64,000 bases of DNA from Flaccisagitta enflata (lineage: Eukaryota; Chaetognatha; Sagittoidea; Aphragmophora): the NCBI GenBank assembly GCA_965153355.1, contig OZ231128.1:27590001-27654000 (forward strand), read 5' to 3'. The position numbers and the translations under genes are program-made. Positions 35,867 to 46,127 of this stretch are shown here, piece by piece. The notes under the pieces are model-generated. The model saw only the letters and a list, made by a program, of their open reading frames with translations, ran no database searches and had not been told where the DNA came from. The first letter of the stretch is position 1. Each line of letters starts with the position of its first letter.

Positions 35867-38800
35867 GCCTCCATCACCCTTCCTTCATCAGATGCAGAGT
35901 CATCCGTCGACGAGCTGCTTGGGGGTGCTGGAGGAACGGTTTTGGCGGCGGCAGCGGCTGCGGCTAATGCGGCGGCATTCGGCGTCTTGAACGTGATTCC
36001 TTCTCCATTCCCTTTTGGCTTCCATTGGCGGTCGTGCAGCAAAGTTGCGTGTCTCTTGTTGCAAGATGAGCATGTTGGCTTGTCTTTGCAGTCGCGCGCC
36101 GAATGGTTTGGGCAGAAACAATGAAAACATAGACGTTTCTCCGCCAACTTCTTCACTCGATCCTCTGCTGATGGGATGGCTTCCAAAACATTGCACGAAT
36201 GAGAATTGTGACGACCTCCACAAATATTGCAGATGTCGTTGGGTTGCTGTTTCGGAGGTGAGTTGACAAGCTGTTCCTTAAACGTCGCCGGACCAACTGC
36301 AGTCGCTGCAACCTTCGTCGGTTTCGGCGCCATGCGTGTTGGCTCTTTGAGGTTGTTGTACGATACCCAATGTTTCACTTCCTCGATGAGTTCTTGGAAG
36401 CCGTAAGCCGTGCCATGGCGAGCTTGTTCACGCGCGCTCGCTTTCCAATAGTCCGTCGAGATGTGTGGCACCCTCGCGTTGATGATGCGGCGAATGTGGA
36501 CGTCACGATCACACTCTCCGGGTACATTCAGCAATTCTGCGACGTTTTCCAGTTTGTACAACGTGCCAATCAATGATTGATGGGCTCTCATATCGTTTTC
36601 TGGGACCTTTCCTTTCCTGCAGATGCTGTCGACGGCCGATTGGAATGGGTTGGCGCTCGTGTTGAACATCTCGTCCAGGCGTCTCCACAAGGTGCTGTAG
36701 ACACGGCGCATATTGTGCGCCTTGATGATAAGTTGTTGACCGTCGATAATTTCCTTCGCTGGATTCGCGAAGACGTTGGCCAATTCAGTCACTTTGTCGA
36801 TTTCGTCTAGCTCGATGTTGGAGGCGGCATTTTCGAATTTAGACTTGGCGATGATGTAGTCGATCGGCTCGAGGTATCCATACGCTTCTCTTGGACGTGC
36901 TGCGCGCATTTCCCTCAATCCCACGTCCTTTGCTCTGACGCGGGCGTCGTAGGCGATCGGGTTGTCGATGAAAGAGGCGGCGTTCATCCTCTCGGCGAAG
37001 GACTGCGAATGTGCGAGGCCATTTCGCGCGGAGTCACTTCCGGTTTGACGTCTTTGATACATAGGAGGCGACGGCGTTGGGGGTGGCGTCTTCCTCGACT
37101 TCCGTCTGTCGACGCGTTCGAACCCCTCGTCATCGAAGACGTCGTCGACCAGAGGGCGCTGACTCCCGCGTGCATTTCGGGATGCTTGTGGAGCTGGAAG
37201 ATCACCCGCGACCTGGCGGACGATGACGGGTGAGCTTGGTGATGGCGGCGTCGATTTGCGCGGTGGAACACGTGTCTGCAAAACGACGCTGTCCTCCAGG
37301 TTGAGGTCGCTGATCAATTGTTGGACCCTTGCCATTGCGTCCGCGTGATCCATCGCGTACTTTTCTTGCTCCGCTGCATCTTGTCTCGTGCGCAGTTGCT
37401 CGTGGAGAGGATGTTCACGTGCGGCTGGGGGTGGCGTCTTGGAAGGTGGTTGTCTCTGCTGGCTTTTCTTTTGCGCCTCTCTCCTCTTCCTCTCCTCCTC
37501 CTCTTTCTTTCTCTTCTCTTCCTCCTTTTTCTTCTCTTCGCGTCTTTTCTTCTCCTCCATCCTCTTTCTTTCTTCCGCGTCTCTTTTTGCCACCGCCTTC
37601 CTTCTCTCCTCCTCTGCTTTCCTCTCTGCTTCTCTCCTTTTCTTTTCTTCTCTCTCCTCTTTCTCTCTTTTCTCCTGGGCGATCTTGTTTTTCAAGTTCG
37701 TCCTCCTTTTCTCCTCCTGCTCCTTTCTCGTCTCCTCTGCCTTCCTTCTCACTTCTTCAGCGTGGATGCGTTGTCTCTCCTCCTCCTCCTCCTTCTCTTT
37801 CTTCCTCCTCTCCTCCTCCTCCCTTTTTTTCCTCTCGTCAATTCCGGCAGTGACCGCGTCTGTCCGGGCAGTAACGGCTGCGTCTAATGCGATGTTTGCC
37901 GTCAACTGCCGGGCATTTTCTTCGCGTTGTTGAGATACAGATCGCGAGCTGAGACGGAATCGCGTGTTTGCGCGTGCTTCTCTCGCCACCGAGCGTCGAA
38001 CTTGGTTGACGTCGTTGACAAGACGTTGGACGACGTTCACCATCGCGTCGCCTTGAGCGTTTTTGTCGCCGTCGACGATCGACTGCTGTAGCATGTTGAG
38101 AAGATCTTGTGTGGGAGGGGCGCCGCCAACGGCGCCTGGAGGGAGGTCGGCGTCGTTGTTCGGCCATGACGTTTCCATCGCGTCGTCGGCGTCATCGTCT
38201 CCATCGTCTCTAGCCGACAAGAAGCGCGACCTCGCCGGCGTCGCCGGCGTCGGAGGTTCAAAGTTTATACGTATCTCCTCGGCGTCTTGTATCGCGCCTG
38301 GCGTATGGGGCGGCGCGTTGTGGCGTTGTTCCGCTGCATTGAGATTCGCCGCTTCCGTACCGACGGGCAAGTCGTCCTCTCCCGCGTCTCCATCGTCGCC
38401 GGTTGTGTTCGGCGTCGATTTGCGTCGTCGTGAAAGGGACTGGACGAAATGCGTCGACGACCCCATCGTCATCTCGAGAGCGCGTTTTGCTCCAGTCTCT
38501 GGTGACTCGTCGTGGATGTCGTGGTAGGTCGGCAGGAATAGATGCGACGCAAAAGTGTTTTTGTCGTGGAAGCATGATTGGTCCCACAGTTTCCGTACTT
38601 CCGTCAATGAGCTTTCGGCAGTCGATAACAGTGACGCCGCTTTGTCGGGATTGTTGGTCGACTCTGCATGTGAGTAAGTCTTTGTCTGGTTGACAAGTCG
38701 CCACGCCGCTAACCACACCTCCTTTCGAAGGCAGTCCATATCTTGGTAAAAGTCCAATATATCGTCGTCGTCGAGGGTATCGGCCTGTTTCAACGCCGAC

Positions 38801-39006
38801 ATGTAGGCGTTGCGCGTGTTGCGTAGCGCCTTTCGTAACCCGCGAAGCGTCGTAGCCACGGGGTCCATTGCGCCCGCGTAGACAGATGAGTCGGAAACGA
38901 CAGACACACAGTCGGCTGGACGAAAGGCTTTTCTGCGTTGATTGGGCAGCGAAGGTGGCGGCATTGACATCGCGTCGGCGTTGGCGTTGTTGTTGGCGGT
39001 CGACAT
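35863..39006 (-). CDS. gag: BEL/Pao Gag polyprotein
   Basis: 1047 residues from an ATG 45 bases inside the 5' LTR edge. The N-terminal third is Ala/Asp-rich. From about 385 to 525 there is an uninterrupted Lys/Glu/Arg coiled coil, unusually long for a Gag. A capsid-like region with DUF1759-type character follows (YGYLEPIDYII, FQSAVDSICRKG, LIEEVKHWV, about 680-880). Near 925-990 are zinc-binding motifs: CNICGGRHNSHSC, the CCHC knuckle CFHCFCPNHSARDC, and CSSCNKRH. The tail is Ala/Ser-rich. The Gag would form particles and bind element RNA. The stop overlaps the pol ATG as ATGA. The frame is intact. A 285-aa antisense-like frame at 38258-39115 is a shadow. Confidence 0.88.
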   Translation of the reverse strand: MSTANNNANADAMSMPPPSLPNQRRKAFRPADCVSVVSDSSVYAGAMDPVATTLRGLRKALRNTRNAYMSALKQADTLDDDDILDFYQDMDCLRKEVWLAAWRLVNQTKTYSHAESTNNPDKAASLLSTAESSLTEVRKLWDQSCFHDKNTFASHLFLPTYHDIHDESPETGAKRALEMTMGSSTHFVQSLSRRRKSTPNTTGDDGDAGEDDLPVGTEAANLNAAEQRHNAPPHTPGAIQDAEEIRINFEPPTPATPARSRFLSARDDGDDDADDAMETSWPNNDADLPPGAVGGAPPTQDLLNMLQQSIVDGDKNAQGDAMVNVVQRLVNDVNQVRRSVAREARANTRFRLSSRSVSQQREENARQLTANIALDAAVTARTDAVTAGIDERKKREEEERRKKEKEEEEERQRIHAEEVRRKAEETRKEQEEKRRTNLKNKIAQEKREKEEREEKKRREAERKAEEERRKAVAKRDAEERKRMEEKKRREEKKKEEEKRKKEEEERKRREAQKKSQQRQPPSKTPPPAAREHPLHEQLRTRQDAAEQEKYAMDHADAMARVQQLISDLNLEDSVVLQTRVPPRKSTPPSPSSPVIVRQVAGDLPAPQASRNARGSQRPLVDDVFDDEGFERVDRRKSRKTPPPTPSPPMYQRRQTGSDSARNGLAHSQSFAERMNAASFIDNPIAYDARVRAKDVGLREMRAARPREAYGYLEPIDYIIAKSKFENAASNIELDEIDKVTELANVFANPAKEIIDGQQLIIKAHNMRRVYSTLWRRLDEMFNTSANPFQSAVDSICRKGKVPENDMRAHQSLIGTLYKLENVAELLNVPGECDRDVHIRRIINARVPHISTDYWKASAREQARHGTAYGFQELIEEVKHWVSYNNLKEPTRMAPKPTKVAATAVGPATFKEQLVNSPPKQQPNDICNICGGRHNSHSCNVLEAIPSAEDRVKKLAEKRLCFHCFCPNHSARDCKDKPTCSSCNKRHATLLHDRQWKPKGNGEGITFKTPNAAALAAAAAAAKTVPPAPPSSSSTDDSASDEGRVMEA

Positions 39007-39042
39007 CGTTGACGTTGCGTGGATCGTTGATGGTTTTTGATT

Positions 39043-39050
39043 CCACGAAT
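39043..39050 (-). promoter_or_regulatory. candidate primer-binding region of BEL/Pao element
   Basis: Directly inside the 5' LTR the - strand reads ATTCGTGGAATCAAAAACC. A TGG lies five bases in, the usual start of a tRNA-complementary site. I cannot name the tRNA. Confidence 0.4.
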
Positions 39051-39837
39051 TGAGATCGTTTAGCGTCTAGTTTCTTAGCAAGCTCCTGATGCGTTATCGC
39101 GAAAACTGACTCCACTGCGTAGCTGCGCTAAAGATTTGGATCGCACACCCGCTTAGAACGAATTGTTGAGATGAGCGGTCAAGTTGTCCGCGAAATCAGT
39201 CTATTCGTGGAATCCTGACGGACAGAGAAAAAGGAAAAAGGTTAAGACAAGCTCTGTACATCAATGAAGGATACTTCTATATGGCGCCAAAATGATAAAA
39301 GGTCAAGGACTTACACGGATGTTGTCGAACGGTTTCCAATCTAGGCGCAGGGCAGGGAAGTCGGGGAAAAAGCATCAAAAATCGAGTCTTTAACTGAGAT
39401 CGTGTAATCGAATGTCAGAAAGAAAGTCAGGGAAGCTACTTTTACTTAACCTGGAAATAGCAAAAATGAGTCAAAACATCACGAGATTTGAAATTATTTG
39501 GCAGCAATGAAACAATAATAAACAGACTCGTCACGTCGTGGGAATTCGATAGAGGGGTCGAAGTCTTTCCTCCTCTAAGCGGTTGAGAAGATATAGTTCA
39601 TCAATTCTCAACCGGAAGTCAGCGCTTCCGGCGCGCGCGCGCGTTCCTCCCCTTCCTCCGTCGATCGAAGATCTCTCTCCTTCTTCCTCGATTTCCTCCA
39701 CTCTGCAGTCGAGCGGACGCCATCTTGGATTTTCGATGGCGAGAGAGCCCCTCCTATTCTCCGGATCCGCGGAGTCGAATGCGTCCGATCGAGCGCTTCT
39801 TGACCTGGAGATGGTGGGGAATGTGGAGATTCTCACA
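39051..39837 (-). repeat. 5' LTR of BEL/Pao element
   Basis: 787 bp, matching 27340-28122 apart from one substitution (39058) and four extra bases near 39656. Its outer edge, TGTGAGA on the - strand, abuts ACGTC at 39838-39842. Confidence 0.92.
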
Positions 39838-40246
39838 ACGTCCGACCTTAACGCATCGATACCTGCGAAGTGCGGAGGCCGTCTTTCTGTCTTTTTTTAT
39901 TTCTTCTTGCATTTGAATTCATCGCGTCGTACGTTGTCGTCCTGCGCGTAAGTGTCGGTCAACAGGAAGGCCAACATTCAGTGGAACGATAATCAAAACG
40001 CGGATAATTCGAAACTCTTTTGGGTCACGCCGAGGGGTGTTCCAGAGACCCCGACACCACCCAGATCCAAACATCCGTCCGAAAATTAGCTTCATTTTTA
40101 TTGCAAAAATTGACATTGCCTTTTAGCGGATCCTAATTTTATTGTGAAATTGACATTTGCGAAATTAATTCTTGCGAAATTGACTTTTGTGAAATTGACA
40201 TTTGCGTTACATTTTACTACAAAAATATTTTAACCCTTAAGAAGTG
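39838..40246 (+). other. outer element leader, right part
   Basis: Continuation of the outer element's leader after the second ACGTC. It contains short AAATTGACATTTGCG-like repeats near 40144-40207. No start codon in good context comes before 40247. Confidence 0.5.
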
Positions 40247-41092
40247 ATGAATTTTAGACGTCGTTATTCTAGTGATAGCAGTTCCAGCAGCGAGGAGCAG
40301 GACACGGTGCGAGGTCTCTTCCGCGAATTTCGCAATCGTCCGGGGCGTGTAAATTTCTTCGAGCAAAGGAACATCCGCCGCGATCGTGACCTGGAACGTC
40401 GCTTGCGCTGGTCAATTTACGAGGAATCCAGCCTTAATCTCGTAACCCTTTTCGGCGATGCGGAGGGTGACGAACTGACGACGCCACCATTCTTTGGCAC
40501 GAGCAGAAGGTATTGCATCCGATTCGAACGGCAATCACGGCGTCACGCTCGGCTCACTAGCTTCAACGGCTTCAGGGATTACGGAATCGGCAACCTCTTC
40601 GTGGAACAATCCCCTGCGCCGCCATCACCGCCGAGGCCGTTTGCTTCACCGCCAGAAGACGACTTCGACCAGTGGGTAGCAAATTTGGAAGCTGCGGTAG
40701 GAGGCGTCGACGTACAGCAGGACGAGTTTGCAGCGGCAATTGCCATAGCCGCTACAGGAGGTGAGGTTGATTGGAGCAGGTTTGCGGAACGCCCCCTGTA
40801 CATCGACGAGACTAGGACCAGACTAGGGTGTTGCCTGGTCAGTGCTAGGACGGACATAAAGCGTGCCCTGGTGATTGCAGTTGTCAGGATTAGAGAAACC
40901 TCTCCGGGACTCAACGCAAGAGCCGCTTGGCGCCAGCTGGTTGCCCGCCTTCAACGGGAAAGAGTGGTCGAGACGGAACTCGAAGCATCGCGCATGTGGA
41001 CCTTTGCCTTCAACGAACCCGCAGGAGCACACTTCCGTTCCATATTTGAAGCAGACTTCGCCGTCCTCTACAACCTGTGGGAACGCTTGTAA
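40247..41092 (+). CDS. outer element ORF1, unrecognised 281-aa protein
   Basis: An intact frame from ATG 40247 (MNFRRRYSSDSSSSSEEQ) to the stop at 41092. An in-frame GTG lies just upstream, but the ATG is the better start. The N-terminus is Arg/Ser/Glu-rich. The middle has a Pro-rich linker (SPAPPSPPRPFASPPEDDFD, about residues 123-142), and the C-terminal 110 residues are predicted mostly helical with conserved-looking WRQLVARLQRERVV and RMWTFAFNEPAG. It has no zinc knuckle, protease or polymerase motif. It lies in the same frame as the Gag-like ORF 250 bases downstream, separated by stops. It could be an N-terminal Gag component or a private accessory protein; I do not recognise the family. 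Confidence 0.65.
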   Translation: MNFRRRYSSDSSSSSEEQDTVRGLFREFRNRPGRVNFFEQRNIRRDRDLERRLRWSIYEESSLNLVTLFGDAEGDELTTPPFFGTSRRYCIRFERQSRRHARLTSFNGFRDYGIGNLFVEQSPAPPSPPRPFASPPEDDFDQWVANLEAAVGGVDVQQDEFAAAIAIAATGGEVDWSRFAERPLYIDETRTRLGCCLVSARTDIKRALVIAVVRIRETSPGLNARAAWRQLVARLQRERVVETELEASRMWTFAFNEPAGAHFRSIFEADFAVLYNLWERL

Positions 41093-41338
41093 TCTCGGGA
41101 TCACTGATGGGACCCGTGTACATATACTTGGTTTAGTAAGTTTAGCCGCAGTTTTAACATTGCAGTGTATATTGACGTTTATTGGCATACATTGACGTAT
41201 ATGTTTTCCACTGTTCATTGCTCTTTTTGTTTTAGCCCTATCTAAGTGTCGAGTCTATTCCAAAGCCTCGAACACCCTGTCAGCAAGAATCTACTGGCAG
41301 ACAGGCGCAAGTTATTTCCCCATACTTCTATTGCAATA

Positions 41339-42445
41339 ATGGCGGAAAGAGGAGCGAGCTATATCCCAATAGAGGATTTCCGACCGGATTATCATGACCC
41401 GGAGGAGTGGCTTACGCGCTTCGAGAAAGCGGTGGAGTTGGCGACAAATTGTCAAGATGAGGCAAGGCTAAAGAATCTCTACCTCGCGTGGCTCCCGATG
41501 AAGCTCGACGATGGGACACGGCTGTTGTTGAGTGGCGCCGCCAATCAGGACAATTGGGCAGAGCTGAAAAAAGAGTTCAAGGGGTTACTCATTACGCCAC
41601 AAGACAAATACAACTGGCGTTCAGGGCGTAAGAGGATCACTTGGGATGGTTGCGAAAACTTCCACGCCCTCGCCGCGCGAGTCAAGCTCACCATCGACAG
41701 ATATGAAGATCGGCCTCGGGAGGCTGACTACTATCACGAATTCCGTCTGGCCCTGCCGCGCAATTACCAACAGGCGATTGATCTTGGCCACTCAGCCGAG
41801 ACGTTGGCAGAAGCAAAGCGCATTGCGCTCAGGTGCCAGGCCGCCCTAGCAGGTGGCGACGACAGTGAAGAAACGAGCAGAAAGTCAGTTGCCTTTGTTG
41901 GTGGGTCAATGTCTGAGAATCCATCTAGAGATCAGGACCGGCTGAAGGCCATCGAGATGGGCTTGCAAGGAATGTCGATTAAGGTTGACAACCTCAGCAT
42001 TGAAGCAGCGAAGTATGCCAAGGAAGCAAGATCCAGAGAAAGGGCCCGCAGCCCTTCGCCAGGTCCTTTCGATCGCCAACCTCTTGGCGCTGAAGGGGTT
42101 TCCTACGATGTGGGCCCCAGACGCCGGGTTAGCCCAAGCCAAGGATACAACAGCAAAGATTGGTTCAACCCACGGCATCAGGACCAGGACCGCTTTGATG
42201 ACAACGACTATGTCTACTCCCTGAGCCAAGATCAGAGGGATGCCAACAGGCGATCAAGAGAAGAACACAGACACCCGCCGCCACAAAGCTACCCGCCACC
42301 GCAGGACTACAGCCAAAGAGGAAACGGAGGCGATTGGTATAACCCTCGCCAAAGTGGACAAGGCTATGGAAATTCGCTTCGAGACAACAGCAGCCGCCAA
42401 AGGGGTTCTTGCACCTGGAAGAGCTCAGAACCTTACGCTGATTAG
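41339..42445 (+). CDS. gag: outer element Gag-like protein
   Basis: 368 residues from ATG 41339 (MAERGASYIPIEDFRPDYHD). The same frame is open from a GTG at 41246, but there is no earlier ATG. Residues 15-175 have the helical pattern of Ty3/gypsy-type retrotransposon Gag capsids: DPEEWLTRFEKAVELA, NWAELKKEFKGLL and FHALAARVKLTIDRY. The C-terminal 150 residues are Arg/Ser/Gln/Tyr-rich, basic and probably RNA-binding, but no CCHC knuckle is present. The capsid would package the element's RNA; enzymes would have to come from a related complete element. The frame is intact, in line with the near-identical LTRs. Confidence 0.8.
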   Translation: MAERGASYIPIEDFRPDYHDPEEWLTRFEKAVELATNCQDEARLKNLYLAWLPMKLDDGTRLLLSGAANQDNWAELKKEFKGLLITPQDKYNWRSGRKRITWDGCENFHALAARVKLTIDRYEDRPREADYYHEFRLALPRNYQQAIDLGHSAETLAEAKRIALRCQAALAGGDDSEETSRKSVAFVGGSMSENPSRDQDRLKAIEMGLQGMSIKVDNLSIEAAKYAKEARSRERARSPSPGPFDRQPLGAEGVSYDVGPRRRVSPSQGYNSKDWFNPRHQDQDRFDDNDYVYSLSQDQRDANRRSREEHRHPPPQSYPPPQDYSQRGNGGDWYNPRQSGQGYGNSLRDNSSRQRGSCTWKSSEPYAD

Positions 42446-45400
42446 CGCCATTTTGCCACTTCCCATTCGAGATAATGCTAACTGATGAATGGGGAAGTCA
42501 ACTCACTCCCAGCTATCGCCCTATTGACAACAACTTTATCTCACATTGTATTTTCGCCTATAACGATGTATGGCGACCTAAAGCATTGTTCACTGTTTAT
42601 TATTGCTTATAATGATGTATGGCAATTTGTTGACAATGCATCCTCAAACACTATGCTCAATACTATCATCCCCCCCCCCCCACCGGATAGTGATGTCTAG
42701 TGAATGGGGAAGTCGGGTCTAATCATTGACAATGGCTGTCAACACTAATACACTGCTGTAGTTAATGAATGAATCAGCGCTGATTGGGAATAGTTAAATT
42801 CGTCTCAGACTAGCGGAAGGTGCCGAAAGTGTTAGACCTAGGAGCTCATAAGAAGAAAAAGAAAATAAAAAGTGAAAAATGTTCCGGAAGAAAACAAAAT
42901 AAAAATGAAATAAAGAGAAACAAAACAACCCAATTCAAGGACAGGTTAATCCATACCTTCTTGATTTCCCCTTGTACAGTGATTGATTCCGGGACTGCTC
43001 TTGGATACCAACAACAAGATGAAATCCTCAGTTACCTTATCACCGGAAAGGTATGTTTGGTACATAATGTACTACCATGTTTGAGACAACCGCGGAATTA
43101 ATTTGTTATTGAATGAAAAGTGTGAATTCTGATGGCCAACGAGTGAAGGGAGAATGGACAAATCGATTCTCATGTTAATCAAGCATCACAGTGCAAAAAT
43201 GAATCTTGCTTTCCTACCCGCGTATTAGGAAGAGAATTTCAGGAGGCAATTCAGTTAAAGATAACCCAAGTGACTACCGATTAAATACGGTGGTAACCAA
43301 GAACCAGTCAGTGATCGAGAATCGATCTAGAATCAAGAATCAAACAAGGTCGATTGGATCAGTCAATCAGTCAACCAATCAAAGGACTACACCGGAAACC
43401 ATGGTCACCGATGGAATAATGGTCATCTAACTTTTGTGACAATCTCAAAATTTTCGACAGCAATCATTGCATCTATACCCACCACGTACGTATTACAATT
43501 ACAATTACCAGAATGACTCTCAAAATCTTGGTCACCGATGGGGCCAAGCCTACAAATCACCCAGCCAATTACATGATCGGCAGCATGAAACCATTCCTAC
43601 AGACGTTGACATAACAACTCCAACGATAATTGCTATTTAGCCGCCATTACTGGTACCTGGGGAAGTTGTATCTGAAAGCTGGGGGAAGTTGTCACTTATT
43701 TCCAGCTCTCAAGAAAAATCAAGTACTCCGTAACCTTTCTCCCCCGTTGACACTATCATTGCCTCTGGAGGAAATATACCATGAACCGGTTCAGGGTTTC
43801 CGGCCGGTCATATGTTTCGGAGTGAAAGCTGCTCTAATGAATTATTTCCAGCCGTGCGACGTCATCAATCATGCGCGGTTCTGGAATCTAGTGGAAATTC
43901 GCCGTTTTATCACTCTCGCTTGCCGCATTTTAAGATGGACCCGCCAGAACAAATGCGGCCGCTCTACATCAACGTCAATTCCGGAATGGCGACTTGGAAG
44001 TAAGACTTCGTGCCCATTTGTAAAAACGTCATGGGCCACCCGGAGAGAAATTGGGATTTGGTGCTCAGCCTTGTGCGCCGTAGCAGCGATGCGCTCGCGG
44101 CCGCTGTTGCACCTTTTGCCCAGAAAGAAGATAAGCCACTGGGTTATGATTTGTGCCATCTTGTGCTTCACCTTTCAACGCCAACCTCCATTCTCTTCCA
44201 CACTGCAAAGGCGTTGTCGTGAGTTTGATGGAAGAGGTATCAAAATTCGAGTCGTGTTTACGCGACACAAAAGTGAACGCCGTTGATATGTTTGAAACAT
44301 CGGACGTGGAAGACAACAGAGCGATTGTTGGACTAATCATGTTCGTCTTCGACAGAAGCTTCTTTGTGATACCGCGCTTGTCCGGAAGCATTTGCCGCGG
44401 AGAAGAAAGTGCTCGCGAAAGATCGCCACCGCGTCATCGGCTTGAAGTGGGAATCCGACGGCATAGGGTTTGGAAAGACCTTCGGTTTTGATCCAAAAGA
44501 CGTCATCGATGTGTGGACTATTGCGGAGAGACTAAACATTTCCAAGAAACTCGATGTTAGCTGCGAAAGAATCACCGTAGTCATTTTGCTCAGACTTTGC
44601 GTGTCCGTCGAAAGAAGTTCTCGATCACAAAACAACGAGAATGTGTGTCGGGTTTGACATCGGAATTGCAGAGATGAAAATCGATGAAAAACGCGAATAT
44701 CCGGTCTTGAGGTTTGCCAAGGATCTGGCGCCTTCTCATTCAGGCCAAACACGTTATTCTCCTCCAAATAAGGAGAAATGGTCTGAATCACGTCGTCATG
44801 ACGATGTAGACGACGAGCGCTACCGCTTGTGCAGACTGGAGAGGGAACAGGAACAAGAAAGGAGATATGGGAGTAAAAGACTTTGAGCGTGGGAAAGAGA
44901 CAGTACAAGAGATGAAAACGAAGATCGTAGTTGGCGCCATTGGAGAGACTTGCATCAACTTACAAACAATTGGGTTAAACTTGCCTAGATATATACCATT
45001 TGTCATCCCCTCATGCCTATGCTCGTCATGTCAGTAGACTGAATCGGGTCCTTTAGTTTGGTCATGAATGTTATATCATCTTGGGTTTTTGGTTTTTTTT
45101 CTCTTTCTCGTAAAATTTTCATCACGCGAGTAATGGTCTCTTCTCCCGTTATTCTCTTTTACCTCTCCTTACGATTCCTTGTCTTTTCTTGGTACATTTC
45201 CTAGTATATTTCATGTTCAATTCTCGCTGCGGTTTCTCGTCTTTCCTCCTCGCATATCGACGTTATTGCCTCAAATATTGATTTTCAAAAGAGCGATTTT
45301 GGTTATTTTCGTCGACGTTATAGCAGTGATATTGAAATTTAGTCCAACGCTACCTTCTTGTTTTTCTAGTTAACTCGCAGTTCTTCCTTCCCCCAGTTCA

Positions 45401-46112
45401 ACTTTCTACCTGGTCACACAATTTCCGAATGTTGATTATGCTTTTTCTCGTCATTGTGGTATAGAGATAGTAACGCATCCCTTTTCTGGAAAGAAAAAAA
45501 ATACTGTAGATATGCGGGATACAAATTGAAGACATTTTCCTTTAGCTTTTTGTAATAGAATTTCGTTGTTATTTATTAGCTATTTCGCTATTTATCCATT
45601 TTCCGTTAACAATATAGTTCGACGCCGCTATATGATTGTCGTTATGAGGAGATTGCTCTGTATTGAAGCTTTGTGCATTGTCATTCCTGGGCAATGTTGG
45701 GGTTTAACTTCTGTAGTTAGATAGCCTTTTCATCATTTCATGTCATGGTTGCATTCCTCGGTTTCCGTAAATCAACTTATTAATTTAGTCTTTTAATTTG
45801 TTGAGACGGTTACCCTAAGAGACGCTGGCTGCTCTTGCCTTTGAACCCAGCCAGCCCATTCACCTGCACTGGTTCATTCATTTGTGGATGGTTGATTGAT
45901 TGTTTGGTTGACGTTCTACCTTGCCTTGCCTAATCTTTGATTAAAAAGCACGAAAATGTGTTTGTTACGTTTTAGCTATGGTTAATCTCGCTTTACAACT
46001 TGTGTCAATGTTTTTTACTTGATGAAGTTGTTCTCTTACTGCTTCTTTTATGCTTGGTTCTCTGCTTCTCTTTTTTCTTGTTTCGCTTTAGTTCCGTCGG
46101 GACGCCTTGAAC
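42446..46112 (+). other. outer element 3' region without pol
   Basis: 3.7 kb between gag and the polypurine tract, where pol would normally lie. I see no RT, RNase H or integrase motif in any frame. TVIDSGTAL at about 42980 superficially resembles a protease site but has no context. A broken possible coding stretch lies at 43930-44710. Confidence 0.6.
43930..44710 (+). pseudogene. possible decayed coding region, unrecognised
   Basis: Protein-like stretches occur in successive + frames: MDPPEQMRPLYINVNSGM, then NVMGHPERNWDLVLSLVRRS and PLGYDLCHLVLHL, then RDTKVNAVDMFETSDVEDNR, then RHRVIGLKWESDGIGFGKTF and DPKDVIDVWTIAERLN. They have balanced amino-acid use unlike the surrounding sequence, but are separated by a stop and frame changes. 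I recognise no family. It may be a captured or decayed gene of the outer element. Confidence 0.3.
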
Positions 46113-46127
46113 AAGCGAGGGGAAGTA
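46113..46127 (+). promoter_or_regulatory. polypurine tract of the outer element
   Basis: AAGCGAGGGGAAGTA immediately precedes the 3' LTR (TGTAAG). Only a C and a T break the purine run. Confidence 0.7.

Larger units (their letters stand above)
27340..39837 (-). mobile_element. BEL/Pao LTR retrotransposon, full length
   Basis: A 12,498-bp element with LTRs at both ends and ACGTC duplicated at 27335-27339 and 39838-39842. On the - strand the LTR begins TGTGAGAATCTCC and ends GATCTCA. A G-rich purine tract (complement of 28123-28132) abuts the 3' LTR. Order on the - strand: gag, protease-RT, RNase H-integrase, ORF3. BEL/Pao is indicated by the gag-protease-RT-RNase H-integrase order, the A17-type protease, YVDD in RT, DPLGF after RT, and an H2C2 plus DDE integrase. 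By eye the LTRs differ by one substitution and one 4-bp indel, so insertion was recent, yet several frames are broken. Confidence 0.92.

Noticed and set aside
37318-37933. + strand frames of 174-189 codons opposite gag
   Set aside because: Leu/Ser/Phe-rich antisense of the Lys/Glu coiled-coil region.
38258-39115. 285-codon - strand frame overlapping BEL gag
   Set aside because: Out of frame with the intact 1047-residue gag, Arg-rich and without domain signal; a shadow of gag.
42965-43010. protease-like TVIDSGTAL after the outer gag
   Set aside because: A single short motif in a 93-codon frame without flanking protease or RT sequence; probably chance.
43630-44286. 218-codon + strand frame
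   Set aside because: It overlaps the decayed coding region in a different frame, and its Arg/Trp/Cys-rich composition suggests a shadow.
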